Positions 8,621 through 16,017 of a stretch of 64,000 bases of DNA are shown piece after piece. The notes below the pieces were generated by a model. That model was given only the letters and a program-made list of their open reading frames with translations. It was not told the DNA's origin and ran no database searches. Position 1 is the stretch's first letter, and each line of letters starts with the position of its first letter. This DNA comes from CAIWXH01 sp964555675 (GTDB taxonomy: Bacteria > Chloroflexota > Chloroflexia > Chloroflexales > Chloroflexaceae), in the NCBI GenBank assembly GCA_964555675.1, contig CAZKTU010000004.1, positions 8,565 through 72,564 of the forward strand, given 5' to 3'. A program made the translations under genes and the position numbers.

Positions 8621-10817
8621 AGCGCGCCAGCACCTCGCGCTCGGCGTCGTCGCCGATACGGAAGCTCATCAGCCGGATCACGTCGCTCCCCGCCACCTCG
8701 GGGGGCAGGGCCTCGCCGTGCCACAGGGGCAGGCGCGCCCCGTCCGGCAGGGTGTAGAGGCCCAGGACCGCCTGGTAGGTGCCCGGCGGCAGGTCGGCCG
8801 GCAGGGCGATCGGCAGCGCCGTGCCGAACTGCTGCCCCGCCTGCCATGTCTCGAACATGGCGTCGTCGAGCTGGGCGTCGATCTGGGCGACCCGCTCGCC
8901 CCGCTCGTTGAGCACGTGGATGAAGCTGAAGACCCCGCCGGGACGGTCCACCTGGATATCCCACGAGGGAGTGATCACCAGAGTCGAGGCCAGCAGGCTC
9001 GAGCTGTAGCCCCGCAGATGCACCCCGCTGAACACGGCGCCCACGGCGTTGGTGTAGGGCCGCGGCAGCTGGTGGATGGTGGCGTAGGTGACGCCCCGCA
9101 CGCGCACCGTGTAGAGCGGCGGCGTCTGCTGCGCGTAGGCCTCGGCCACGGTGCGCGTGTCGCGATCGGCCACGCTGGCGTAGACCACCGCGTAGTTGGC
9201 CGGCTCGACCACTGTGTCCAGGTCCAGGTCGCGCACCGGCACGCCCGCGGGCACGAAGGGGGTCAGGGTCGGGGGCAGCCACGAGAGCACGGCCCCGCGC
9301 TCCAGGTCGGGGCGACCGCTGAGCCAGGCCCCCACCTGCTCCATGCCCTCGCCCCAGCCCGCCAGCAGCACGCCCTGGGCGGGCGCGCCCCCACCCAGAA
9401 GCGGATTGTAGTAGGCCAGGTAGTAGGGTTTGTAGAGCAGCGACGGCAGCAGGGTCGCGCCGAGCAGGGCCAGGGCGCCGACCGTGGCCGCGGCCCGGCG
9501 GGTCCGCGCTGCCAGGACCCTCAGGCCGCCGGAGGCCACCGCGACCGCCGCGCTCAGGCCCATGGCGCCCAGGATCTGCAGAGAGGGCCAGATGGGTAGC
9601 AGGTAGCGGTCGAACTTCTTGGCCAGCAGGGTCAGGGCGACCGTGAAGAGGGCCACGAAGAGGGCCAGGGCCGCCGCGACGCGGGGCTCGGTGATGATCG
9701 GCACGGGCCCACCCACCGGCGCCAGGCCGCGCCATAGCTGGCTCAGCCTGTAGCCGGCCAGGAGGAGCAGGGCGCCGAGGCCGAGCATGGTGAGGGCCTC
9801 GCCCCGCCAGGCCACCACCGAGATATAGAAGGGCCAGCCCGGGTCGGCGATCGGCGCGCCCATAAAGAAGTTGCCCGAGCTGTGGGGCTGCGCGCCATTG
9901 TCGATCACCTCGCCCGCCACGGCGCCCAGGGCCTCGGAGGGGCTCACCCACATCGCCGGCCACAGGACAACGAAGGTCAGGGCGGCCACCGCCAGCCAGA
10001 CGGCCAGACGGGCGGCGGCGATACGCGTGGCCGCGAGCAGCACAGTCCGGCTCAGACGCTGCCCCCATAGCTCGCCCCCGAGCAGGATCAGGCCCGTGAG
10101 CGGCGGCAGCAGCAGCGCCGGGGCCTTGGTCAGCATGGCCAGGCCCCCGAACAGGCCCGCCCCGGCCAGGGCGAATAGCCTGCGCGGGCCGGGCGGGGCC
10201 GCCGCCGTCGCCACCAGCAGCCAGAGCAGGCTCAGGGTCATGCAGGTGGCGAGGAGCGCGTCGAGGTGCAGCAGCCTGCTATGGGCGATCAGGAAGGGCG
10301 AGCAGGCCCAGAAGAGCGCGGCCAGGAAAGCCGTGCGCGGCCTCAGCAGCCGCCGCAGCAGCAGGTAGCCCAGCCCGACGGCCAGGGAGTTGACGACGGC
10401 CAGGGGCGTGCGTAGAAAAGCGAGGAAGTCGGCCCCGCCACCCTGGGTGGGCTCTTGCAGGCCCGAGCTCAGGGCCATGTGCCGGCCAATAGCGCCCAAC
10501 CACATGGTCGTCACGCCCGGGTGGCCGGTCTGATTGGTGGCCGCCCAGTCGCCCATGCTCAGGGCGTCGCCGAAGCGTTCCACCCGCTCTTGCCAGAAAT
10601 AGGCCTCGTCCGTCGTATAGAAGTCGTTGAGGTTGGCGAGGCGGGGCAGCAGGGCGATCCCGATCAGGAGTAGGGTGGCCAGCCAGGTGGGTATGCCGAG
10701 GGAGAAGGGGAGGGCGGCTGCCGGGTAGTGGTCGGGCCGCTCCGGGCGCAGCGTTGCGTGGAGGCGGTGGTGAGCCTGCCGCCCGCGCTCCAGGCCGACG
10801 CGTCGTAATCCGAACAC
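8619..10817 (-). CDS. Polytopic membrane glycosyltransferase, GT39/ArnT-like
   Basis: 732 residues. After about 45 residues a first membrane segment (WLATLLLIGIALLPRL) leads into an exposed loop with DEAYFWQERVERF, the Asp-Glu pair characteristic of GT-C enzymes of the PMT/ArnT type. At least nine further hydrophobic segments follow, including FLAALFWACSPFLIAHSRLLHLDALL. The last 270 residues are hydrophilic and probably extracytoplasmic. Such enzymes move a sugar from a polyprenyl phosphate onto protein or lipid outside the membrane; donor and acceptor are unknown here. Convergent with proS. A palindrome and GATAAT element lie upstream. Confidence 0.82.
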   Translation of the reverse strand: MFGLRRVGLERGRQAHHRLHATLRPERPDHYPAAALPFSLGIPTWLATLLLIGIALLPRLANLNDFYTTDEAYFWQERVERFGDALSMGDWAATNQTGHPGVTTMWLGAIGRHMALSSGLQEPTQGGGADFLAFLRTPLAVVNSLAVGLGYLLLRRLLRPRTAFLAALFWACSPFLIAHSRLLHLDALLATCMTLSLLWLLVATAAAPPGPRRLFALAGAGLFGGLAMLTKAPALLLPPLTGLILLGGELWGQRLSRTVLLAATRIAAARLAVWLAVAALTFVVLWPAMWVSPSEALGAVAGEVIDNGAQPHSSGNFFMGAPIADPGWPFYISVVAWRGEALTMLGLGALLLLAGYRLSQLWRGLAPVGGPVPIITEPRVAAALALFVALFTVALTLLAKKFDRYLLPIWPSLQILGAMGLSAAVAVASGGLRVLAARTRRAAATVGALALLGATLLPSLLYKPYYLAYYNPLLGGGAPAQGVLLAGWGEGMEQVGAWLSGRPDLERGAVLSWLPPTLTPFVPAGVPVRDLDLDTVVEPANYAVVYASVADRDTRTVAEAYAQQTPPLYTVRVRGVTYATIHQLPRPYTNAVGAVFSGVHLRGYSSSLLASTLVITPSWDIQVDRPGGVFSFIHVLNERGERVAQIDAQLDDAMFETWQAGQQFGTALPIALPADLPPGTYQAVLGLYTLPDGARLPLWHGEALPPEVAGSDVIRLMSFRIGDDAEREVLAR

Positions 10818-10841
10818 GTGCGCCTCCAGCGTGGTGGCTGA

Positions 10842-10876
10842 ATTATCATTTGGGAAGGCCGATCTACTCGCGAGTA
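10842..10876 (-). promoter_or_regulatory. Promoter with palindromic operator upstream of the GT39-like gene
   Basis: On the minus strand GATAAT (10847-10842) is a plausible -10, 25 nt before the ATG. The perfect 12-bp palindrome TACTCGCGAGTA at 10865-10876 occupies the place of the -35 box, as expected for an operator. Confidence 0.45.
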
Positions 10877-11017
10877 TAGGCCCGCCGGCCCGCCCGGGGA
10901 AGAGTCTTTAGGCGTAGTGCGTGTCGCCCGTAAGGACGAATAGTTGTAGTACGTTTTGCATGACGGGGGACGCAAAAATGCCCGCCCCGCGCCGTTCATG
11001 CCCCGCGCAGCTCGGGT

Positions 11018-11047
11018 TATCCCGATCTGTGTACAACATGTGGATAA
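11018..11047. other. DnaA box-like inverted pair
   Basis: TGTGGATAA at 11039-11047 is, on the minus strand, a perfect TTATCCACA DnaA box. A second, imperfect TTATCCCGA lies at 11018-11026 in the opposite orientation. Only two boxes are present and no dnaA/dnaN or AT-rich unwinding element is nearby, so an origin is not claimed. Confidence 0.3.
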
Positions 11048-11051
11048 CTGC

Positions 11052-12167
11052 TCAGGCGCTCGCGCCCAGCATGGCCCTGTAGACCTCGACGTGGCGGCGG
11101 GCCACAGCCGCCTGGGTGAAGCCGGCGAGGACGCGGGCGCGGCCCCGGCGCGCGAGCTCGCTCCGCAGCTGCGGATCGCCGGCGAGGCGGGCCAGGGCGG
11201 CGCGCAGGGCGGGGATGTCGCCCTCGGGAAAGATCAGGCCCGCGTCGCCGATCACATTGGGGATCTCACCCGAGCTCGAGCCGACCACGGGAACGCCGCA
11301 GCTCATGGCCTCGATCAGCACGCGCCCGAACTGCTCCTTCCAGCTTGGCGTCGTGCGCGACGGCAGGACGAGGGCGTCGAAAGCGCGCAGAGCGGCGGGC
11401 ACCTCGGTGCTGCCAACGGCTGGGCTGAGGGTGACGCGCCGACCGAGGCCCAGCTGGGCGATGCGGCGCTCGACGGCGGGGCGCTGGTTGCCGTCGCCGA
11501 CCAGGCGCAGTGATACCGTGGGCGGCAGACCGGCCACGGCCTCGAGCAGGTCGAGGATGCCCTTCTCGGGCACCAGCCGCCCCAGATAGCCGATCTGCAA
11601 CGAGCCGTCCGCCGGCCTCGCGCCCTCCTCCTTCGGCCGGAACAACTGGGGGTCGACGCCGAACTGCGGCACAATGGTCAGGGGGCCGCTGTAGCCGTGG
11701 CGACGGATGATCGTCGCGGCCTCTTGGTTGCAAGCCATAGCGTGGGCGGCGTGGCGAAAGTTGTAGCGCTCGAAGAGGTTGAAGGGGGGCGGGTAGGCCC
11801 GCTCGATATTGGCGTAGTTGTAGAAGCAGCAGCGCGCCCCCAGGGCCACGCCCAGGCGCATGGCCTGGAAGGTGGCCAGGTTGAACGACTCCTCGTCGAT
11901 ATGCAGCACCTGGGGGCGCAGCCGGCGCAGGGCCCGCCCGAGGGCCGGGTAGAAGTGCAGGTGGTGGCGCCCGTTGAGCGCGATCGGCAGACTCTCGAGG
12001 CTATAGCCCTCGGTGTAACGGCGCTCGAGGGGCAGCATGCCCACCCGCGGCTCGCGCCAGCCGGGGGGCACCAGGGCCGTGAGCTCGACGCCGAGACGCG
12101 CGATCTCCTCCAGCTTGAGCTGGTAGGCTCCGGCAACCAGGGCCTTGGACAGAATGACGACGCGCAT
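11052..12167 (-). CDS. Glycosyltransferase family 4 (GT-B)
   Basis: 371 residues with the two-Rossmann GT-B layout. The N-terminal acceptor domain has no signal or membrane segment. The C-terminal donor domain begins at IGYLGRLVPEKGILDLLEAV (the G-R-L-x-x-x-K-G element) and includes EQFGRVLIEAMSCGVPVVGSSSGEIPNVIGDAGL, where E-x7-E is the nucleotide-sugar signature of retaining GT4 enzymes. It probably works in polysaccharide or glycolipid synthesis. Last gene of a serC-VOC-GT4 unit, 6 bp after the VOC gene. Confidence 0.88.
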   Translation of the reverse strand: MRVVILSKALVAGAYQLKLEEIARLGVELTALVPPGWREPRVGMLPLERRYTEGYSLESLPIALNGRHHLHFYPALGRALRRLRPQVLHIDEESFNLATFQAMRLGVALGARCCFYNYANIERAYPPPFNLFERYNFRHAAHAMACNQEAATIIRRHGYSGPLTIVPQFGVDPQLFRPKEEGARPADGSLQIGYLGRLVPEKGILDLLEAVAGLPPTVSLRLVGDGNQRPAVERRIAQLGLGRRVTLSPAVGSTEVPAALRAFDALVLPSRTTPSWKEQFGRVLIEAMSCGVPVVGSSSGEIPNVIGDAGLIFPEGDIPALRAALARLAGDPQLRSELARRGRARVLAGFTQAAVARRHVEVYRAMLGASA

Positions 12168-12173
12168 ACACTC

Positions 12174-12569
12174 TCAGCGCTCTGGGAACGGGTGCAGGAA
12201 GCGCTGGATCTCGAGACGGTAACCGTCGGGGTCGCGGGCGTAAAAGTGGTAGATGCGGTAGCGCGGATTCTCGCGGGGCGCGCCATCGGTCGCGACGCCC
12301 TGCGCGGTCAGATGGGCGTGCCAGGCATCGACCTCGTCGGTGACGAGGGTGAAGACCAGCCGGTCGTCGGCGGGCAGGGGGCCATCGCTCTGGCAGATGC
12401 CGAGAAAGCCGCCCGCAGCCGCCTGGTAGATACGGATGCCCACCTGATCGACACTCAGCTTCAGCAGCAGCGCCTGCTCATAGAAGCGGGCGCTGCGCTC
12501 CAGGTCGGCGACAGGCACGAACACGATCTGTGCGCCGAAGGCCGGCCCCGGACCCACCAGCTCAGACAT
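12174..12569 (-). CDS. VOC (glyoxalase/bleomycin-resistance) superfamily protein
   Basis: 131 residues from the ATG at 12569, chosen because AGGAGGGG precedes it; a longer frame reaching 12641 would overlap serC. Two beta-alpha-beta-beta-beta modules are apparent: IVFVPVADLERSARFYEQALLLKL and VFTLVTDEVDAWHAHLTAQGV, ending in YHFYARDPDGYRLEIQRF, the usual metal-ligand Glu strand. The substrate is unknown. It lies 20 bp after serC and 6 bp before the GT4 gene, so it is cotranscribed with them. Confidence 0.85.
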   Translation of the reverse strand: MSELVGPGPAFGAQIVFVPVADLERSARFYEQALLLKLSVDQVGIRIYQAAAGGFLGICQSDGPLPADDRLVFTLVTDEVDAWHAHLTAQGVATDGAPRENPRYRIYHFYARDPDGYRLEIQRFLHPFPER

Positions 12570-12589
12570 GGCCCCTCCTGCGTGCTCAC

Positions 12590-13672
12590 TCAGCCGTTCT
12601 TGCGCGCGAACTCGTCCATAAAGGCGGCCAGGGCGGCGCACGACGCGGGCTCGAGCGCATTATAGATGGAGGCCCGGACGCCGCCGACCGAGCGGTGGCC
12701 GGCCAGACCGACCATGCCCAGGGCCTGGGCTTCGGCGACGAACTGCTTCTCCAGGGCCTCTTCGGGCAGGCGGAAGGTGACGTTCATCTGCGAGCGGCTG
12801 GCCGGCTCGGCGTGGCCCCTGTAGAAGCCGCCGCTGCGGTCGATCGCCCCATAGACCAGGGCCGCCTTGCTGGCATTGCGCTCGGCCATGGCCGGCAGGC
12901 CGCCCTGGGCCTCGATCCACTCCAGGACGAGGTCGAGCATGTAGACGGCGAAGACCGGCGGGGTGTTGTAGAGCGAGCTATTCTTCGCGTAGGTCTTGTA
13001 GCTGAAGATCGCCGGCAGGTCGGCCCGCGCACCCTCCATGAAGCTCGTACGGATCAGCACCGCCGTGACCCCCGCAGGGCCGATGTTCTTCTGGGCGCCG
13101 GCGTAGATCAGGGCGAACTTCCTGGCGTCGAAGGGCCGCGAGAGGATGTCGCTGCTCATGTCGGCCACCAGGGGCAGGTCGTGCAGGTCCGGCATGGTGG
13201 GCCACTGGACGCCCTGGATCGTTTCGTTGCTGGTGATATGCACATAGGCGGGGCGCTCGCTGACCCGCAACTCGGCCAGGCTGGGCACGGCCCTGAAGCC
13301 GCCCTCGGCGGTGCTGGCCGCGACGTGGGTCTGGCCGATGCGCCGCGCCTCTTCGACGGCCTTCTCGCCCCAGGCCCCGGTCACCACATAGTCGGCTACG
13401 GCCCCCGGGGCCAGGAAGTTCAGGGCCAGCAGGGCAAACTGGGCGCTGGCCCCGCCCTGCATAAAGAGCACCCGGTAGTCGTCGCCGAGGCCGAGCAGGC
13501 CCTTGAAGCGCGCCTCGGCGCTGCTGTTCACCGCCTCGTACTCCTTCGAGCGGTGGCTCATCTCGAGGATCGACATGCCGCGGCCCTGATAGTCGAGCAA
13601 CTCGGCCTGGGCGCGCTCGAGCACGGCCTGCGGCAGCACCGCCGGGCCAGCGTTAAAATTATGCACGGCCAT
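12590..13672 (-). CDS. serC: Phosphoserine aminotransferase
   Basis: 360 residues, class V aminotransferase, converting 3-phosphohydroxypyruvate plus glutamate to phosphoserine (serine and PLP routes). It begins MAVHNFNAGPAVLP, the near-universal SerC start. It contains LFMQGGASAQFALLALNFL, VADMSSDILSRP (PLP-binding Asp), GAQKNIGPAG (Schiff-base Lys) and HRSVGGVRASIYNA at the phosphate-binding C-terminus. ATG at 13672 has CAGGAG upstream; 24 further in-frame codons lie 5' but lack support. First gene of the serC-VOC-GT4 unit. Confidence 0.96.
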   Translation of the reverse strand: MAVHNFNAGPAVLPQAVLERAQAELLDYQGRGMSILEMSHRSKEYEAVNSSAEARFKGLLGLGDDYRVLFMQGGASAQFALLALNFLAPGAVADYVVTGAWGEKAVEEARRIGQTHVAASTAEGGFRAVPSLAELRVSERPAYVHITSNETIQGVQWPTMPDLHDLPLVADMSSDILSRPFDARKFALIYAGAQKNIGPAGVTAVLIRTSFMEGARADLPAIFSYKTYAKNSSLYNTPPVFAVYMLDLVLEWIEAQGGLPAMAERNASKAALVYGAIDRSGGFYRGHAEPASRSQMNVTFRLPEEALEKQFVAEAQALGMVGLAGHRSVGGVRASIYNALEPASCAALAAFMDEFARKNG

Positions 13673-13713
13673 GGATACGCTCCTGGACTTACGCAGACGA
13701 GACGACGACCCAC

Positions 13714-13719
13714 AGTATA
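13714..13719 (-). promoter_or_regulatory. -10 element of the serC operon
   Basis: TATACT on the minus strand (13719-13714), about 42 nt before the serC ATG, within the divergent intergenic region. No good -35 at 17 bp. Confidence 0.4.
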
Positions 13720-13771
13720 CTCGATACGGTAACACCCTCAGCATCCCTACTCGGGCGGGGCCGAGGGCCTA

Positions 13772-13780
13772 TGCTATACT
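13772..13780 (+). promoter_or_regulatory. Extended -10 promoter of the FAD oxidoreductase gene
   Basis: TGC-TATACT with the hexamer at 13775-13780, about 45 nt before the ATG at 13825; no convincing -35. Confidence 0.55.
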
Positions 13781-13824
13781 GCCCTCGCCGTCGGGCCCCC
13801 TGCCCGCACGATCAGGTGTACCCT

Positions 13825-15114
13825 ATGCACATCCTGGTGATTGGCGCCGGCGTCGCCGGCCTGACCTGCGCCCGCACCCTCTTGCGGGCCGGCCACAGAG
13901 TGACCCTGCTCGAGGCCGACGACGACGTCGGCGGGCGCGTGCGCTCGGATCGCGTCGAGGGCTTCACCCTCGATCGGGGCTTCCAGGTGCTCTTCACCGC
14001 CTACCCGGCGGCGCGCCGGCAGCTCAACTACCACGACCTCGACCTCTGCGCCTTCGACCCGGGCGCGATCATCTGCAGCGGCGGCCAGCGCTCGGTGCTG
14101 ACCGACCCCCTGCGCGACCACGACCCGGGCGCCATCCTCGCCGCCGCCCTGACCATGGCCATCAGCCCCCTCGACAAGCTGCGCACCCTGGCCCTCGCCG
14201 TCGAGCTGCGCGGCCAGAGCATCGACGCGCTGCTGGCGGGCGAGGATCGCTCCACCGAGGAGTATCTGCGCGGCAGGGGCTTCAGCACAGCCGCCGTCGA
14301 GCGCTTCTTCCGACCCTTCTACGGCGGGATCTTCCTCGACCGCTCGCTCAGCACCAGCGCCAAGTGCTTCAAGTTCGACTTCAAGATGCTCAGCGACGGC
14401 GAGACGGTCGTGCCCTCGCGCGGCATGGGCGACATCAGCCAGCAGCTCGCCGCCGAACTGCGCGGGGCGGGCAGCGTGCGCCTGAACACCCCCGTCGCGG
14501 CCCTGGCCGTCGATGGCCCACGCGTGACGGGGGCGCTCCTCGACGACGGCAGCCGCTTCGAGGCCGATGCCGTGGTCATCGCCACGCCCGCCCCCGAGGC
14601 GGCGCGCCTGAGCGGCCTGCCCACGCCCGCGGCCTACCTCGGCACCGTCAACCTCTACTTCGCCGGCCCCGAGCCCGTCTACAAGGGCAAGAAGCTGCTC
14701 TTGAACGGCGAGGCCGACGCCTTCGTCAACAACGCCGTGCAGATCAGCAATGTGGCCCTGGGCTACTCGCCGCCCGGCGAGCATCTGCTCAGCGCCACCG
14801 TGCTGGACGTACCGCCCCTCGACGACGAAGAGCTGTTCGCCCGCGCCCTGGCCGACCTGCGGCGCCTCTTCGCCGGCGACGGCGCGGCCCAGCGGGCCCT
14901 CGACGGCTACAGGCCCTTGCGGCTCTACCGCATCCCCTACGGGCAGTTCACTCAACCCCCCGGCATCCACCCCGGCCTGCCCGACAACGCCAGCGGCCGC
15001 CCCGGCCTCTTCTTCGCCGCCGAGTTCACCGAGGCCAGCAGCATCAACGCCGCCATGATCTCGGGCGAGAAGTGCGCCGCGGCCATCCAGGGGGCCGGGG
15101 GCCGCGGCCTGTGA
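13825..15114 (+). CDS. FAD-dependent amine oxidase/phytoene-desaturase-like oxidoreductase
   Basis: 429 residues from MHILVIGAGVAGL. The N-terminal dinucleotide fold has GAGVAGLTCARTLLRAGH and the downstream LEADDDVGGRVRS element (E binding FAD ribose plus the GG-R-x-x motif of protoporphyrinogen oxidases, amine oxidases and carotenoid desaturases). The C-terminal FFAAEFTEASSINAAMISGEKCA matches the second FAD element. Homologues of this layout are often annotated as protoporphyrinogen oxidase or desaturase, but no pathway neighbour supports one. The stop overlaps the GTG of the next gene (GTGA), indicating translational coupling. Confidence 0.85.
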   Translation: MHILVIGAGVAGLTCARTLLRAGHRVTLLEADDDVGGRVRSDRVEGFTLDRGFQVLFTAYPAARRQLNYHDLDLCAFDPGAIICSGGQRSVLTDPLRDHDPGAILAAALTMAISPLDKLRTLALAVELRGQSIDALLAGEDRSTEEYLRGRGFSTAAVERFFRPFYGGIFLDRSLSTSAKCFKFDFKMLSDGETVVPSRGMGDISQQLAAELRGAGSVRLNTPVAALAVDGPRVTGALLDDGSRFEADAVVIATPAPEAARLSGLPTPAAYLGTVNLYFAGPEPVYKGKKLLLNGEADAFVNNAVQISNVALGYSPPGEHLLSATVLDVPPLDDEELFARALADLRRLFAGDGAAQRALDGYRPLRLYRIPYGQFTQPPGIHPGLPDNASGRPGLFFAAEFTEASSINAAMISGEKCAAAIQGAGGRGL

Positions 15115-15905
15115 GCAGCACGATCACCAGCCCCAACAACCCCGCCGTGAAGCGGGCCCGGGCCCTGCGCCAGCGCCGCTCGCGCGACGAGTCGGGGCTC
15201 TGCTTCCTCGAAGGCATCCGCCTGGTGGGCGAGGCCGCCCAGCTCGGCGCCCTCGAGCAGCTGCTGGTCGCCCCCGCGCTGCTCGATAGCCCCTTCGCCA
15301 ACGAGCTGGTCGCCGCCCAGGCCGCGGCGGGCGTGCCGGTGCTCGAGCTCTCGCGCGAGGTGTTCGCCAGCCTCTCGCAGAAGGATGGGCCCCAAGGCCT
15401 GGCCGCCGTGGCCCGCCAGCGCTGGGACGAGCTGAGCAACCTGAGCCCTGGCCCGCCGCCCGGCTGGGTGGCCCTGGTCGAGCCCGCCGACCCGGGCAAC
15501 CTGGGCACGATTATGCGCACCGCCGACGCCGTCGGGGCCGCCGGGGTGATCATCGTCGGGCCCGGCGCCGACCCCTACGACCCCGCCGCCCTGCGCGCCA
15601 GCATGGGCGCCGCCTTCGCCCTGCGCCTCGCCCGCGCCAACTGGGGCCAGTTCGCCGCCTGGAAGAGCGCCACGGGCGCCTACCTCGTCGGCGCGTCCGA
15701 CAGGGCGCCGACCCACTTCCAGGCCGTCACCTACCCCCAGCCCGTGGTCCTGCTGATGGGCAGCGAGCGCCAGGGCCTCAGCCCCGAGCAGCTGGCCCTC
15801 TGCGACCTCACCGTCAGCCTGCCCATGCGCGGCCGCGGCGACTCGCTCAACCTGGCCGTGGCCACGGGCGTCCTGCTCTACGAGCTGTTGCGCCAGGCGC
15901 CCTAA
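15111..15905 (+). CDS. TrmH/SpoU-family RNA 2'-O-methyltransferase
   Basis: 264 residues from a GTG overlapping the previous stop. The N-terminal substrate domain (TSPNNPAVKRARALRQRRSRDESGLCFLEGIRLV) is typical of rRNA 2'-O-ribose methylases of the TsnR/RlmB group. The SPOUT domain has ALVEPADPGNLGTIMRTADAVGAAGVIIVG (motif 1), VLLMGSERQGLS (motif 2) and LPMRGRGDSLNLAVATGVLLYE (motif 3, SAM knot). The RNA target is unknown. The end of this gene, including the stop, is part of a 28-bp sequence repeated 61 bp downstream. Confidence 0.9.
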   Translation: MSSTITSPNNPAVKRARALRQRRSRDESGLCFLEGIRLVGEAAQLGALEQLLVAPALLDSPFANELVAAQAAAGVPVLELSREVFASLSQKDGPQGLAAVARQRWDELSNLSPGPPPGWVALVEPADPGNLGTIMRTADAVGAAGVIIVGPGADPYDPAALRASMGAAFALRLARANWGQFAAWKSATGAYLVGASDRAPTHFQAVTYPQPVVLLMGSERQGLSPEQLALCDLTVSLPMRGRGDSLNLAVATGVLLYELLRQAP

Positions 15906-15989
15906 GCCAGAGACGGGCGGATGTGGAGCGATTAGCGCCGGCGGGTAGGCCGCCGCGCTCCCCTAAGCCAGAGACGGGTGGATGTGGAG
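15901..15989. repeat. Direct repeat of a gene end (28 bp, spacing 61)
   Basis: The stretch CCTAAGCCAGAGACGGG followed by YGGATGTGGAG occurs at 15901-15928 and again at 15962-15989 with one mismatch. The first copy includes the stop codon of the methylase gene. The second copy leads into the hairpin at 15984. Confidence 0.8.
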
Positions 15990-16017
15990 GGCCTCGGGCC
16001 CTCCACGCCCCCTCCTT
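15984..16017 (+). terminator. Hairpin terminator between convergent genes
   Basis: GTGGAGGGCC (15984-15993) pairs with GGCCCTCCAC (15997-16006) around TCG, followed by a pyrimidine stretch ending in TTTT. It shares its core with the 46-bp repeats at 3157 and the proS terminator. Confidence 0.65.

Noticed and set aside
11018..11047. Replication origin
   Set aside because: Only one perfect and one poor DnaA box, no AT-rich unwinding element, and no dnaA, dnaN or gyrase genes nearby.
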